In this document: one piece after another, positions 1 to 7,700 of the stretch
How positions within the stretch are numbered: the first letter of the stretch is position 1
How the letters are laid out: each line of letters starts with the position of its first letter
Origin: Negativicoccus massiliensis
GTDB lineage: Bacteria > Bacillota > Negativicutes > Veillonellales > Negativicoccaceae
Direction: 5' to 3'
Length of the DNA: 64,000 nucleotides
Assembly (NCBI GenBank): GCA_900155405.1
Contig: LT700188.1
Coordinates: forward strand, 1,240,001 to 1,304,000
The notes under the pieces: model-generated
Database searches by the model: none
Told to the model about the DNA's origin: nothing
The model's input: only the letters and a program-made list of their open reading frames with translations
Program-made: the position numbers and the translations under genes

Positions 1-2
1 TG

Positions 3-101
3 AACTTGGAGTGGTATGCGAAACAAATATTAATACACGAGATGGATTCCGATGAAGAGCCTGTCTTTGCAGCGTGTTACGAAGCAAGCTTGCGCGTATA
101 A
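3..101 (+). CDS. C-terminal end of an unidentified protein (truncated by window edge)
   Basis: A reading frame enters from the left edge and runs 32 codons to a TAA stop at 99-101. The visible peptide begins NLEWYAKQ and ends YEASLRV. It is too short to place in a family, and the open frame could be chance. A TATAAT at 97-102 overlaps the stop and may be the -10 of the next gene, which would mark this as the end of the preceding transcription unit. Confidence 0.3.
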   Translation, partial: NLEWYAKQILIHEMDSDEEPVFAACYEASLRV

Positions 102-131
102 TGAAGGTATAAGGTCGTGGGAGAGGACGCT

Positions 132-293
132 ATGGCGCAACCTAAAAAACGTTTACCTAATGGGATGGGGATCGCGTTCGGCATGGGGCTCGGGTTTATT
201 CTGGGCTGGCTGTTGAATGAAGTCGTGTGGGGACTCGCGATCGGTATTTTGATCGGCACGTGGGTGGATTATTTCGCGCAGCGGAGGCGATGA
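132..293 (+). CDS. Small glycine-zipper membrane protein 1 (53 aa)
   Basis: This 53-residue ORF has a basic start (MAQPKKRLPNG), then a first hydrophobic segment rich in GxxxG spacing (GIAFGMGLGFILGW), a short polar turn (NEVVW), a second segment (GLAIGILIGT) and an Arg-rich end (FAQRRR). GGAGAG lies just upstream of the ATG. It resembles the next three small ORFs in length, two-helix layout and the 'turn-W-G-(x)-G-I' pattern, so I read it as one member of a local paralogous family. The predicted location is the membrane as a helical hairpin. No named family is recognised and the function is unknown. The conserved layout and the tight packing with the next gene (4 nt gap) support it being real. 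Confidence 0.65.
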   Translation: MAQPKKRLPNGMGIAFGMGLGFILGWLLNEVVWGLAIGILIGTWVDYFAQRRR

Positions 294-296
294 GGT

Positions 297-479
297 ATGG
301 CGCAACGCAAACGACCGCGCAAACGGTACCACAATTATCCGTTCGGCGTCGCGCTGGCGGCGTGCATCGGCGCGGGGCTTATTTTGGGCGCCCTTTTTGA
401 CCAAATCAGCTGGGGCGCGTTCATCGGCGTGGTGATCGGTTCTTCAATCGAATTGTACCTGATGATGACGCGGGCGTAG
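297..479 (+). CDS. Small glycine-zipper membrane protein 2 (60 aa)
   Basis: This is the second member of the small-membrane-protein run. The very basic N-terminus (MAQRKRPRKR) again begins MAQ, like the gene before it. It is followed by a glycine-rich hydrophobic segment (ALAACIGAGLILGAL), a polar turn (FDQISW) and a second segment (GAFIGVVIGSSIELYL). It starts 4 nt after the previous stop, and GATGAGG precedes the ATG. Positive-inside rules would leave the basic N-terminus in the cytoplasm. The function is unknown; glycine zippers of this kind can pack helices or oligomerise in membranes, which is general knowledge and not evidence for a specific role here. Confidence 0.65.
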   Translation: MAQRKRPRKRYHNYPFGVALAACIGAGLILGALFDQISWGAFIGVVIGSSIELYLMMTRA

Positions 480-487
480 GAGGTCCT

Positions 488-730
488 ATGAGCGAAACGA
501 AACAACCGCAGAACGAACTGCCAAACGAACAACCGAACGAATCGCAGAATGAAACGCCAAACGAACCGAAAAATGAAAAGGGCGCGGGCGCGTATATCGC
601 GACCGGCATGGTATTCGGCCTGATGATCGGCGCGGGCATGGGCGATTTGTCGCAGGGCATGTTGATCGGTATGGCGCTGGGTGCGGCGGCGGCCGCGTTT
701 CAAGGCAAGTTCGGTAAGCGCATGAAGTAA
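488..730 (+). CDS. Small glycine-zipper membrane protein 3 with Asn/Pro/Glu repeat N-terminus (80 aa)
   Basis: This third family member has an N-terminal low-complexity region of about 30 residues built from imperfect repeats of the type 'QNE-PNE' (polar N, Q, E, P). The shared hairpin follows: GAYIATGMVFGLMIGAG, a turn MGDLSQ, and GMLIGMALGAAAAAF, then a basic tail (GKFGKRMK). AGGAGGTCCT sits directly before the ATG, a strong ribosome binding site. It is probably co-transcribed with the two preceding genes. The acidic repeat head contrasts with the basic heads of its neighbours and could be an interaction or spacer segment. The function is unknown. Confidence 0.7.
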   Translation: MSETKQPQNELPNEQPNESQNETPNEPKNEKGAGAYIATGMVFGLMIGAGMGDLSQGMLIGMALGAAAAAFQGKFGKRMK

Positions 731-852
731 AAAAGGCGGAAAGCGCGCTGCATTGTGCGCGGGGCGCAGTGCGACAAGTTTGCTGTGGCGCGATGTGGCG
801 CGAATTTTGTCGCGCGTCGTTCGGCGTGCGGCTCGTATTTCATAACGGAAAC

Positions 853-880
853 AAAAAAAGCGGTGCGAGCCGCTTTTTTT
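853..880 (+). terminator. Rho-independent terminator
   Basis: The stem GCGG/CCGC is flanked by runs of seven A and seven T around a short loop. It lies about 120 nt after the third small membrane protein gene and probably ends that operon. The 731-852 stretch before it shows no gene. Confidence 0.75.
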
Positions 881-932
881 GCGCGCGAAAACAGGCGAAA
901 AAAATCAATGACGCTGACAAAATGAGAAAAAC

Positions 933-961
933 TTGACGTTTGCGTCTGTTTGTATTAGTAT
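933..961 (+). promoter_or_regulatory. Sigma-70-type promoter for the fourth small membrane protein
   Basis: TTGACG at 933-938 and TAGTAT at 956-961 are separated by 17 nt. The start codon follows about 55 nt later, with a strong AAGGAGGTGG ribosome binding site around 1002-1012. Confidence 0.65.
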
Positions 962-1016
962 AGCGTCAACATATAAGTTTTTTGTATAAGTTAAATTTAT
1001 CCAAGGAGGTGGCAAG

Positions 1017-1238
1017 ATGCAAGACAATCATCATGAACACGCGGAACCGATCGTTCATTACGGCTCCGGCTTAACCATGGGACTTTGCGTTGGCGCGGCG
1101 GTAGGTGCCGGCCTGAAAGACTTCGCCACCGGAATGGGAATCGGTTTGGCTTTGGGCGTCGTGATCGAAGGGTTTAATTTCATGGATGAACCGCAAGAAA
1201 AAACGGTCGATTCCGCGCCCGCGATGCTCCGCAAATAA
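1017..1238 (+). CDS. Small glycine-zipper membrane protein 4 (73 aa)
   Basis: This fourth member stands alone with its own promoter and terminator. The His-rich head (MQDNHHEHAEPIVHYG) is followed by the family hairpin: GLTMGLCVGAAVGAGL, the turn KDFAT, and GMGIGLALGVVIEGF, then a short acidic tail. The turn and second helix (D-(x)-(x)-x-G-M-x-IG-x-A-LG) match protein 3 closely, which is the best evidence for common ancestry. The promoter, long leader and near-perfect Shine-Dalgarno suggest strong, separate expression. The His cluster HHEH could bind a metal, but that is only a guess. The function is unknown. Confidence 0.75.
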   Translation: MQDNHHEHAEPIVHYGSGLTMGLCVGAAVGAGLKDFATGMGIGLALGVVIEGFNFMDEPQEKTVDSAPAMLRK

Positions 1239-1266
1239 AAAAGCCGTCGTCAGACGGTCTTTTTTT
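1237..1266 (+). terminator. Rho-independent terminator
   Basis: The stem GCCGTC/GACGGT with a GTCA-type loop is flanked by A and T runs and starts at the stop codon of the fourth small membrane protein gene. Confidence 0.75.
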
Positions 1267-1286
1267 ATGCGTGAAATGACGTGCGC

Positions 1287-1315
1287 TTGACATTCGCGTG
1301 CGGAAAACGTATAAA
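1287..1315 (+). promoter_or_regulatory. Sigma-70-type promoter of the MFS transporter gene
   Basis: A consensus TTGACA at 1287-1292, a 17-nt spacer and TATAAA at 1310-1315 lie just upstream of the ATG at 1342. Confidence 0.7.
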
Positions 1316-1341
1316 AAAGTAAAACTGAAGCAGGTGAGAAG

Positions 1342-2514
1342 ATGAAAGAGAGATATGTTTGGTTGATTTCCGCCGGCCACGCGTTTACGGATTTAAGTCA
1401 GGGCGCGCTGCCGGCGTTGTTGCCATTTTTGATCGTCGCGCATGATTTGAGTTACGCGGCGGCGGCGGGACTGGTGTTCGCGGCGAATTTTTTGTCGTCG
1501 ATTTTGCAGCCGCTGTTCGGTTGGGTGTCGGACAAATATTCATGGCATTGGCTGATGCCCGCGGGCGTGTTGCTTTCGGGCGGCGCGATGGCGCTGGTCG
1601 GCGTGTTGGATTCGTATTGGTGGATCTTTTTCGCGGTGGCGTTGAGCGGCGTGGGCGTGTCGGCGTTTCACCCGGAGGCGGCGCGCCTGGCGAATTACGC
1701 GGCGGGGGAACGCAAGGGCCGCGGGATCGGTATTTTTTCCGTCGGCGGCAATGTCGGTTTCGCGCTCGGTCCGGTGATCGCGACGGCGTCGGTGTTGACT
1801 TTCGGTTTGCCGGGCACGTTGGTGATGGCGGTGTTGGGCGTTTTGATGGCGCTCGGTTTGTGGCGCGAGCAGGGTACGTTTCGCATGCTCGCGGCGTTGC
1901 CAGCGCATCATGGCGCGGAGCATGAGGAATTGCATGACGACTGGCCTTCCTTCGGCAAGTTGACGCTGGGAATTTTCGCGCGCGCCGTGATGTTTTTCGG
2001 TTTGAATACGTTTTTGCCTTTGTACTTTTTACATGTGTTAGGCGAGTCGGAGGCGCTGAGCTCGGCGACGCTGACGATTTTCTTCACCGCGGGCGCGGTG
2101 GCGACATTGGTCGGCGGGCAAATGGGCGATCGCTACGGGCATTTGAAAATTATTCGCTGGGGATTTTTAGGCTTTGTGCCGATTTTATTTATCTTTTTGC
2201 AAATGACTTCGACGCCGCTCGCGCTTGCGATGCTGGTGCCGGTCGGTTTGTTTCTTTTCGCGCCGTACAGTCTGATGGTGCTCTTGGGTCAGGAATATTT
2301 GCCGCGGCAGATCGGTTTCGCGGCGGGCGTGACGCTCGGTTTGGGCACGACGATCGGCGGCATTATCGTGCCGCTCTTGGGGATGCTGGCGGATCGCTAC
2401 GGGATTATGCCGGCGATGTACGTGATCGCGGCGTTCGGCGTCATGGCGGCGCTGGTCGTGCGTTGGTTGCCGGACCCCGCGGCGCGTCAGCAAGTCTTGC
2501 GCGCGCGAAATTGA
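1342..2514 (+). CDS. MFS exporter, Fsr (fosmidomycin resistance)-like
   Basis: This 390-residue protein has about twelve hydrophobic segments, the usual size for a major facilitator. The opening ISAGHAFTDLSQGALPALLPF and the loop GWVSDKY after helix 2 fit the Fsr-like branch, as do the helix-4 stretch SGVGVSAFHPEAAR and GIGIFSVGGNVGFALGP. A second DRYG loop (MGDRYGH) marks the start of the C-terminal half. Such proteins are proton-driven exporters in the inner membrane, and the substrate cannot be told from sequence. AGGTGAG precedes the ATG. The gene has its own promoter and appears monocistronic or followed by the DIP1984-like gene about 70 nt later. Confidence 0.85.
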   Translation: MKERYVWLISAGHAFTDLSQGALPALLPFLIVAHDLSYAAAAGLVFAANFLSSILQPLFGWVSDKYSWHWLMPAGVLLSGGAMALVGVLDSYWWIFFAVALSGVGVSAFHPEAARLANYAAGERKGRGIGIFSVGGNVGFALGPVIATASVLTFGLPGTLVMAVLGVLMALGLWREQGTFRMLAALPAHHGAEHEELHDDWPSFGKLTLGIFARAVMFFGLNTFLPLYFLHVLGESEALSSATLTIFFTAGAVATLVGGQMGDRYGHLKIIRWGFLGFVPILFIFLQMTSTPLALAMLVPVGLFLFAPYSLMVLLGQEYLPRQIGFAAGVTLGLGTTIGGIIVPLLGMLADRYGIMPAMYVIAAFGVMAALVVRWLPDPAARQQVLRARN

Positions 2515-2584
2515 GACATCAAGTGACGCGGCGTAGCGGTGAATGGTATAATGAAGAAAAGACGTTACGAAGGAAGGAGCTATT

Positions 2585-3040
2585 ATGAAACTTGCCGAAG
2601 CGCTGATTACGCGCAAGGAAATGTATCGCAAATTGAGTTTGCTCGCGGAGCGGATTCAAAAAAATATTATTGTTCAGGAAGGTGACGAACCGGTCGAAGA
2701 TCCGAACGGATTGATGCCGGAGCTGGAGACGCTTTCGCAGGAGATTACCGAGCTGGTGCAGCGGATCAACGCGACCAACGCGTCGACGCGCCTGGAGAAC
2801 GGCATGACGATCGCGCAGGCGTTGGCGAAGCGCGATGAATTGATTCGCTTGGCGGGCTTTTTCCGCTCGTTCGCCGATACGGGCCGCGAAGGTCAGGTGG
2901 AACGTTATTCCAAATCGGAAATCAAACGCGTGTGCACGATTGATGTCGCCGCGACGGAACACAAGGCGGACGTGCTCGCGAAAGAAGCGAGAGAGTTGGA
3001 CATGGCGATCCAGTCGCTGAACTGGCAAGTCGAGTTGTAA
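2585..3040 (+). CDS. DIP1984-family (septicolysin-like) protein
   Basis: This 151-residue, mostly helical, charged soluble protein begins MKLAEALITRKE and carries the motifs LxERI and NA-x-N-x-x-T plus AQALAKRD. It matches my memory of the DIP1984 family, small cytosolic proteins of unknown role that have sometimes been labelled septicolysin. I see no signal peptide or membrane segment, so a secreted toxin is unlikely. GAAGGAGC precedes the ATG. It is followed by a possible structured RNA region and a terminator. Confidence 0.7.
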   Translation: MKLAEALITRKEMYRKLSLLAERIQKNIIVQEGDEPVEDPNGLMPELETLSQEITELVQRINATNASTRLENGMTIAQALAKRDELIRLAGFFRSFADTGREGQVERYSKSEIKRVCTIDVAATEHKADVLAKEARELDMAIQSLNWQVEL

Positions 3041-3050
3041 TTTTTTCGGT

Positions 3051-3198
3051 AATTGTCGAAAGGCGAGTTCAACCCACTTAGTAGCCGGAGCCCGCCGGTT
3101 ATTTCAAAGTGACGGGACTTCATGATGCTGACATGAGTAAAGTGACGACTTACGTTGACTACCGACGAACTGATTTCGACAATGGGTGGGAACGGGGT
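3051..3198 (+). ncRNA. Candidate structured RNA, class not recognised
   Basis: No gene fits this stretch. Its ends pair: AATTGTCGAAA at 3051-3061 against TTTCGACAAT at 3173-3182. Inside are GAGTTC/GAACT next to the closing stem, a hairpin AGCCGG/CCGGTT and a hairpin ACTTCATG/CATGAGT. A G-rich strip (GGGTGGGAACGGGG) and a very stable terminator follow at once. The next plus-strand gene is 1.5 kb away, so a cis-regulatory riboswitch is unlikely and a free-standing small RNA is more plausible. I could not match it to 6S, SRP, RNase P or tmRNA. Folding was done by eye only. Confidence 0.4.
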
Positions 3199-3230
3199 GA
3201 CCGCCGCGCGTCGCGCGGCGGTCTTTTATT
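3199..3230 (+). terminator. Strong Rho-independent terminator after the candidate RNA
   Basis: GACCGCCGCGCG pairs with CGCGCGGCGGTC at 3212-3223 and is followed by TTTT. Confidence 0.8.
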
Positions 3231-3319
3231 ACGCGCGAAACGCGTCATCCGAGCCGCACTTGCGATAAATTTCGTTTGCTGCCAGCGCGGATCATTTATT
3301 TTCACCTATTTCGCCCACG

Positions 3320-3341
3320 AAAAAAGCTCCCTCGCGGGAGC
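3320..3341 (-). terminator. Terminator of the LysR / small membrane protein unit
   Basis: On the minus strand the stem GCTCCC/GGGAGC is followed by six T. It abuts the stop codon of the minus-strand gene ending at 3342. Confidence 0.75.
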
Positions 3342-3677
3342 TTATTTTATTTTCTCATCAATATCCCAACGGTTGGTCGTGGTCCGCCAATCGAGATCCG
3401 CCTGATCGACTTGCAACTGATACACTTTGACATCCAGCGTGCGCAAGTGTTCGGTGTGATCGTTGACGATGAATTCCAAATTGGTAAGGCGCGCGGGTCC
3501 TGTTTGCGACAGTTCATTGACGCGCGCGGTGAGCGCTTCGATGCGCTCGTTTTGGATGCTCACGATGTAGCCGAGCACCAGCGCCAACAGCACCAGCCAA
3601 GTGACGGGGCGGCGCAGCCACGGGCTTGCCTTGTGTCGCCAATCTTGCAGGCGACGGCGTAATGAGTAGGTAGTCAT
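3342..3677 (-). CDS. Single-span membrane protein with coiled-coil tail (111 aa)
   Basis: I take the ATG at 3675-3677 (MTTYSLRRR), one base after the lysR stop, because it implies translational coupling; the longer open frame upstream lies inside lysR. The protein has a basic head (about 1-25), one transmembrane helix (about 26-40, VTWLVLLALVLGYIV) and a polar helical tail with heptad-like spacing (IQNERIEALTARVNEL). The basic head should be cytoplasmic, with the tail across the membrane. No family is recognised. The coupling suggests it is expressed with the LysR regulator. Confidence 0.6.
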   Translation of the reverse strand: MTTYSLRRRLQDWRHKASPWLRRPVTWLVLLALVLGYIVSIQNERIEALTARVNELSQTGPARLTNLEFIVNDHTEHLRTLDVKVYQLQVDQADLDWRTTTNRWDIDEKIK

Positions 3678-3678
3678 T

Positions 3679-4581
3679 TTATTTAAGGGGCGATTTAACG
3701 GCGACCTTTTGAATGTGATCCTGCGCGAAGTCGAGCCACAATTTCGCGGCGTGCGAGAGGTAGTGGCCTTTGCGCCAGATGACGTAAAGACGATGAATGA
3801 TCGGCCGACCGGCGAGCACGTGTACGGAAACATTGGGATTATTATGCGGGCAGAGACGTTTCGGCAAAAGCGCGATGCCCAAGCCGGCGCTGACGGTTTG
3901 AATCATGAGTTCGCGCTGACTGGTTTCAAAGACGATTTTCGGCGTAAAGTCCGCGGCTTTGCACTTCGCGATGATTTCATCATGCAAGTTGAAGTCGTCG
4001 CGGTAGAGCACGAAGCCGTCGCCGGCGAGATCGGCGAGCGGAATATCGCCCGCGTCCGCGAGCGAATGATCCTTCGGCAACAGCACGCATACCGGGTCTT
4101 CCAAAAGGAAGAAGGACTCGTAATCTTTTTTCGGTTTGGTGCAAATAATGCCGAGGTCGGTCAATCCTTCCTGCACGGCGATTTCCACTTTTTTGGAGCC
4201 GTATTCGTAAAGCTCGATATCGATTTGCGGGTACATGCGTTTGAACGCGCCCAAAAGATGCGCGAATACCTGCGCGTCGGTAATCGGCGGCAAACCGATA
4301 TGGATCGAACCCTGCTCGAGCTTAAATTCGTTTTCAAAGTCGTTTTTCAAATGTTCGAAAATAAAGACGCTGCGTTTGGCATGGTTCAAAAAAATCGCTC
4401 CGGCGTCCGTCAACTCGACCGCTTTGGCGTTGCGCAAAAAGAGCACGACGCCGAGCTCTTCTTCCAGCGCTTTGATGGTGCGGCTGATGGCCGATTGCGA
4501 AATATGCAGATGCCGCGCGGCCTTGCTGAAACTTTTCTGATGCGCGACTTCCGTGAAGTATTTTAAATGATGAAAATCCAT
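3679..4581 (-). CDS. LysR-family transcriptional regulator
   Basis: This 300-residue protein has a classic N-terminal winged helix (residues 1-60: MDFHHLKYFTEVA, then SFSKAARHLHISQSAISRTIKALE) and a LysR substrate-binding domain from about residue 90 (IHIGLPPI). It is divergently transcribed from the large PFOR gene with about 190 bp between the starts, the usual arrangement for a LysR protein controlling its neighbour and itself. GGAGGC precedes the ATG on the minus strand. The inducer is unknown; control of PFOR is an inference from position. Confidence 0.85.
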   Translation of the reverse strand: MDFHHLKYFTEVAHQKSFSKAARHLHISQSAISRTIKALEEELGVVLFLRNAKAVELTDAGAIFLNHAKRSVFIFEHLKNDFENEFKLEQGSIHIGLPPITDAQVFAHLLGAFKRMYPQIDIELYEYGSKKVEIAVQEGLTDLGIICTKPKKDYESFFLLEDPVCVLLPKDHSLADAGDIPLADLAGDGFVLYRDDFNLHDEIIAKCKAADFTPKIVFETSQRELMIQTVSAGLGIALLPKRLCPHNNPNVSVHVLAGRPIIHRLYVIWRKGHYLSHAAKLWLDFAQDHIQKVAVKSPLK

Positions 4582-4596
4582 GCTTGCCTCCTGCGG

Positions 4597-4625
4597 TTGT
4601 TGGTTTGAGTAGAATCGTCTATAAT
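4597..4625 (+). promoter_or_regulatory. Promoter of the PFOR gene
   Basis: TTGTTG at 4597-4602, a 17-nt spacer and a perfect TATAAT at 4620-4625 lie in the lysR-PFOR divergent region. They leave a leader of about 140 nt before the PFOR start. Confidence 0.65.
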
Positions 4626-4683
4626 TTCAGTAAACAAAGGAAATGGAGCAAAGCGCGCCATGTTCCAAATCGCAAAATCAACT

Positions 4684-4706
4684 ATATGTATGCATTTTAC
4701 TCATAT
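4684..4706. promoter_or_regulatory. Possible LysR operator (inverted repeat)
   Basis: ATATG at 4684-4688 and CATAT at 4702-4706 form an inverted repeat with a 13-nt centre, close to the T-N11-A type of site used by LysR proteins. It lies downstream of the presumed promoter, in the PFOR leader. Assignment is by position and symmetry only. Confidence 0.3.
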
Positions 4707-4769
4707 CGTGATTTAATCTTACACTGTTTCGTCCCGATTGGCAAGATGAGCGGAAAACAGAAGGGTGGC

Positions 4770-7700
4770 ATGGACATGAACTGGAAAACAATGGACGGCA
4801 ACACGGCGGCGGCGCACGTTTCGTATTGCTTTACGGAAGTCGCGGGGATTTACCCGATTACGCCGAGCTCGCCGATGGCGGAGCTGGTCGATGATTGGGC
4901 GGCGAATGGGCGGAAAAATATGTTCGGTCGGCCGGTGAAAGTGGTCGAGATGCAGTCGGAAGGCGGCGCGGCGGGCATGGTGCACGGTTCTTTGCAGGCG
5001 GGCGCACTGACGACGACATACACGGCCTCGCAGGGCCTTTTGCTGATGATTCCGAATCTGTATAAAATGGCGGGCGAATTATTACCCGCCGTACTGCACG
5101 TGGCGGCGCGATCGCTGGCGACGCACAGTTTGAGCATCTTCGGCGATCATCAGGACGTGATGGCCGCGCGGGCGACCGGTTGCGCGATGCTTTGCGAAGA
5201 AGGCGTGCAGGAAGTCATGGATCTGTCGGCGGTCGCGCATTTATCCGCGCTGGAAGGCAGTCTGCCATTCATCAATTTCTTTGACGGTTTCCGCACCAGT
5301 CATGAAATCCAAAAAATTCAAGTGCTCGATGAGGAAGTGCTGGCGGGCTTGGTCAATCAGGAAGCGCTCGCCGCGTTTCGGGCGCGGGCGTTGAGCCCGG
5401 ATCGGCCGGTGACGCGCGGCACGGCGCAAAATCCGGATATTTACTTCCAAAATCGCGAAGCGTCCAACCGCTACTACCAGGCGATTCCGGAAATCGTTGA
5501 GAAATACATGGGCAAGATCAATGAAATCACGGGCCGCGATTACCAACTTTTCAATTACTACGGCGCGCCCGACGCGGAACGTGTCGTGATCGGCATGGGA
5601 TCGGTCTGCGATGTCGCCAAAGAGGCGGCGGATATGCTCAATGCCCGCGGTGAAAAAGTGGGAGTGGTCACGGTGCATCTCTACCGTCCGTTTTCGATTA
5701 AACATTTGCTGGCGGCGATTCCCGCGTCGGTGAAAAAAATCGCGGTGCTGGATCGCACGAAAGAGCCGGGCGCGTTCGGCGAGCCGCTGTTTTTGGACGT
5801 GGCGGCGGCGGTCGCGCACGCGGGTCGCGCGATTCGCGTGGTCGGCGGTCGTTACGGCTTGAGCTCCAAAGACGTGCTGCCGGAAGATATTTTAGCGGCG
5901 TACCATAATTTGACGAAAGACGAACCGAAACACGGCTTCACGCTCGGCATTATTGATGACGTGACGGAACTTTCGCTCGCGCGCGTCGCGGTCGAACAGG
6001 CGCAGGAAACGAAGCATATCGCCTGCAAATTCTGGGGCTTCGGCTCGGACGGCACGGTCGGCGCCAACAAGAGCGCCATCAAAATCATCGGCGACAACAC
6101 GGACATGTTCGCGCAAGCGTATTTCGCGTACGATTCCAAAAAATCCGGCGGCGTGACGATTTCCCATTTACGTTTCGGCAACACGCCTTTGCGCAAACCG
6201 TACCTCATTCGCAACGCGTCGTTTATCGCCTGTCACCGTCAGGCGTATGTCTATGAATACGATTTACTGCGCGGTTTGAAAGAGGGCGGCACCTTCCTTT
6301 TGAACTGCACCTGGACGCCGGAAGAGATCGAGGCGAAACTGCCGGCGCTCTTGAAACGCAAACTCGCCAAGCAACACGCGAAGTTTTATATTATGGACGC
6401 GGCGACGATCGCGCGCGAGATCGGTTTGGGCGGCCGCATCAACATGCTGATGCAGGCGGCGTTCTTCGCGCTGACGAAAGTCATTCCGGTGGAGGACGCG
6501 GTCCGTCATCTGAAAGATTCCGTCGTGAAAAGTTACGGTCACAAAGGCGACGATATCGTCGCGATGAACTTTGAAGCAATTGACCGCGGCGTCGCCGCGC
6601 CGATTGAAATTCCCGTGCCCGACGCATGGCGGCACGCCGTGGAGGACACGCCCGCGCAAGCCGCCGCGAAACAACAGCGGCCGCGCTTTATCTGCGAGGT
6701 TTGCGACGTGATGAATCGACAGGCGGGCGACGACTTGCCGGTGTCGACCTTCATTGATCGCGCCGACGGCACCTTCCCGGTCGGCACGAGCCAATACGAA
6801 AAACGCGCGACCGCCACGATGGTGCCGGAGTGGATTCCGGAACGTTGCATCCAATGCAACCAGTGCGCGTTCGTTTGCCCGCACGCGACAATTCGTCCGA
6901 TTTTAACCACGGAAGAAGAGGCGGAAGCCGCGCCGGAAGGCTTCATCGTGCGCGACGCGGTCGGCGCCAACGGCATGAAGTTCCGCATCGTCATTTCGCA
7001 GGAAGATTGCTACGGCTGCGGCAACTGCGTCGACGTTTGCCCCGCCAAGGGCAAAGCGCTCGTCATGAAACCGATCGAAGAAGAAATCGACAAACAACCC
7101 TTGTGGGATTATGCGATGAGCTTGCCGCAAAAACCGAATCCGATGAAAAAGGAAACGGTCAAAGGCAGTCAGTTCGAGCCGACGTATTTTGAATTTTCCG
7201 GCGCCTGCTCGGGTTGCGGCGAAACACCGTACATTAAACTCGTCACGCAACTCTTCGGGGATCGCATGCTGATCGCGAACGCCACCGGTTGTTCCAGCAT
7301 TTACGGCGCCAGCGCGCCGTCGATGCCGTACACGACGAACCAGGACGGCAACGGTCCGGCGTGGGCGAACTCGCTCTTTGAAGACAACGCGGAATTCGGT
7401 CTCGGCATGTTCGCCGGCAACGACACCATCCGTGAACGTCTGCGCACGATCGTGGATGATTTCTGCCCGGCGATCAACGATCCGGAACTGTGCGCAGCGC
7501 TCGAAGACTGGAGCGCGCATTACATGGAAAGCGAAGGCACGCGCGAACGGGCCGACCGCGTCATCGCGCTCTTGGACGCGCGGGACGACGCCAACCCCTA
7601 TGTGCAAAAATTGCGTTCGTATCGCGACTTTTTCCTCAAACGTTCGCAATGGATTTTCGGCGGCGACGGCTGGGCCTATGACATCGGTTTCGGCGGTTTG

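Noticed and set aside
3181-3200. GGGTGGGAACGGGG resembling the T-box GGGTGG-x-ACCGCG motif
   Set aside because: The match is imperfect, there is no Stem I specifier context, and no gene follows on that strand.
3709-4566. 285-codon open frame on the plus strand opposite the LysR gene
   Set aside because: It is a shadow of the GC-rich lysR gene: the translation has no domain pattern, the LysR frame has all family motifs, and there is no ribosome binding site.
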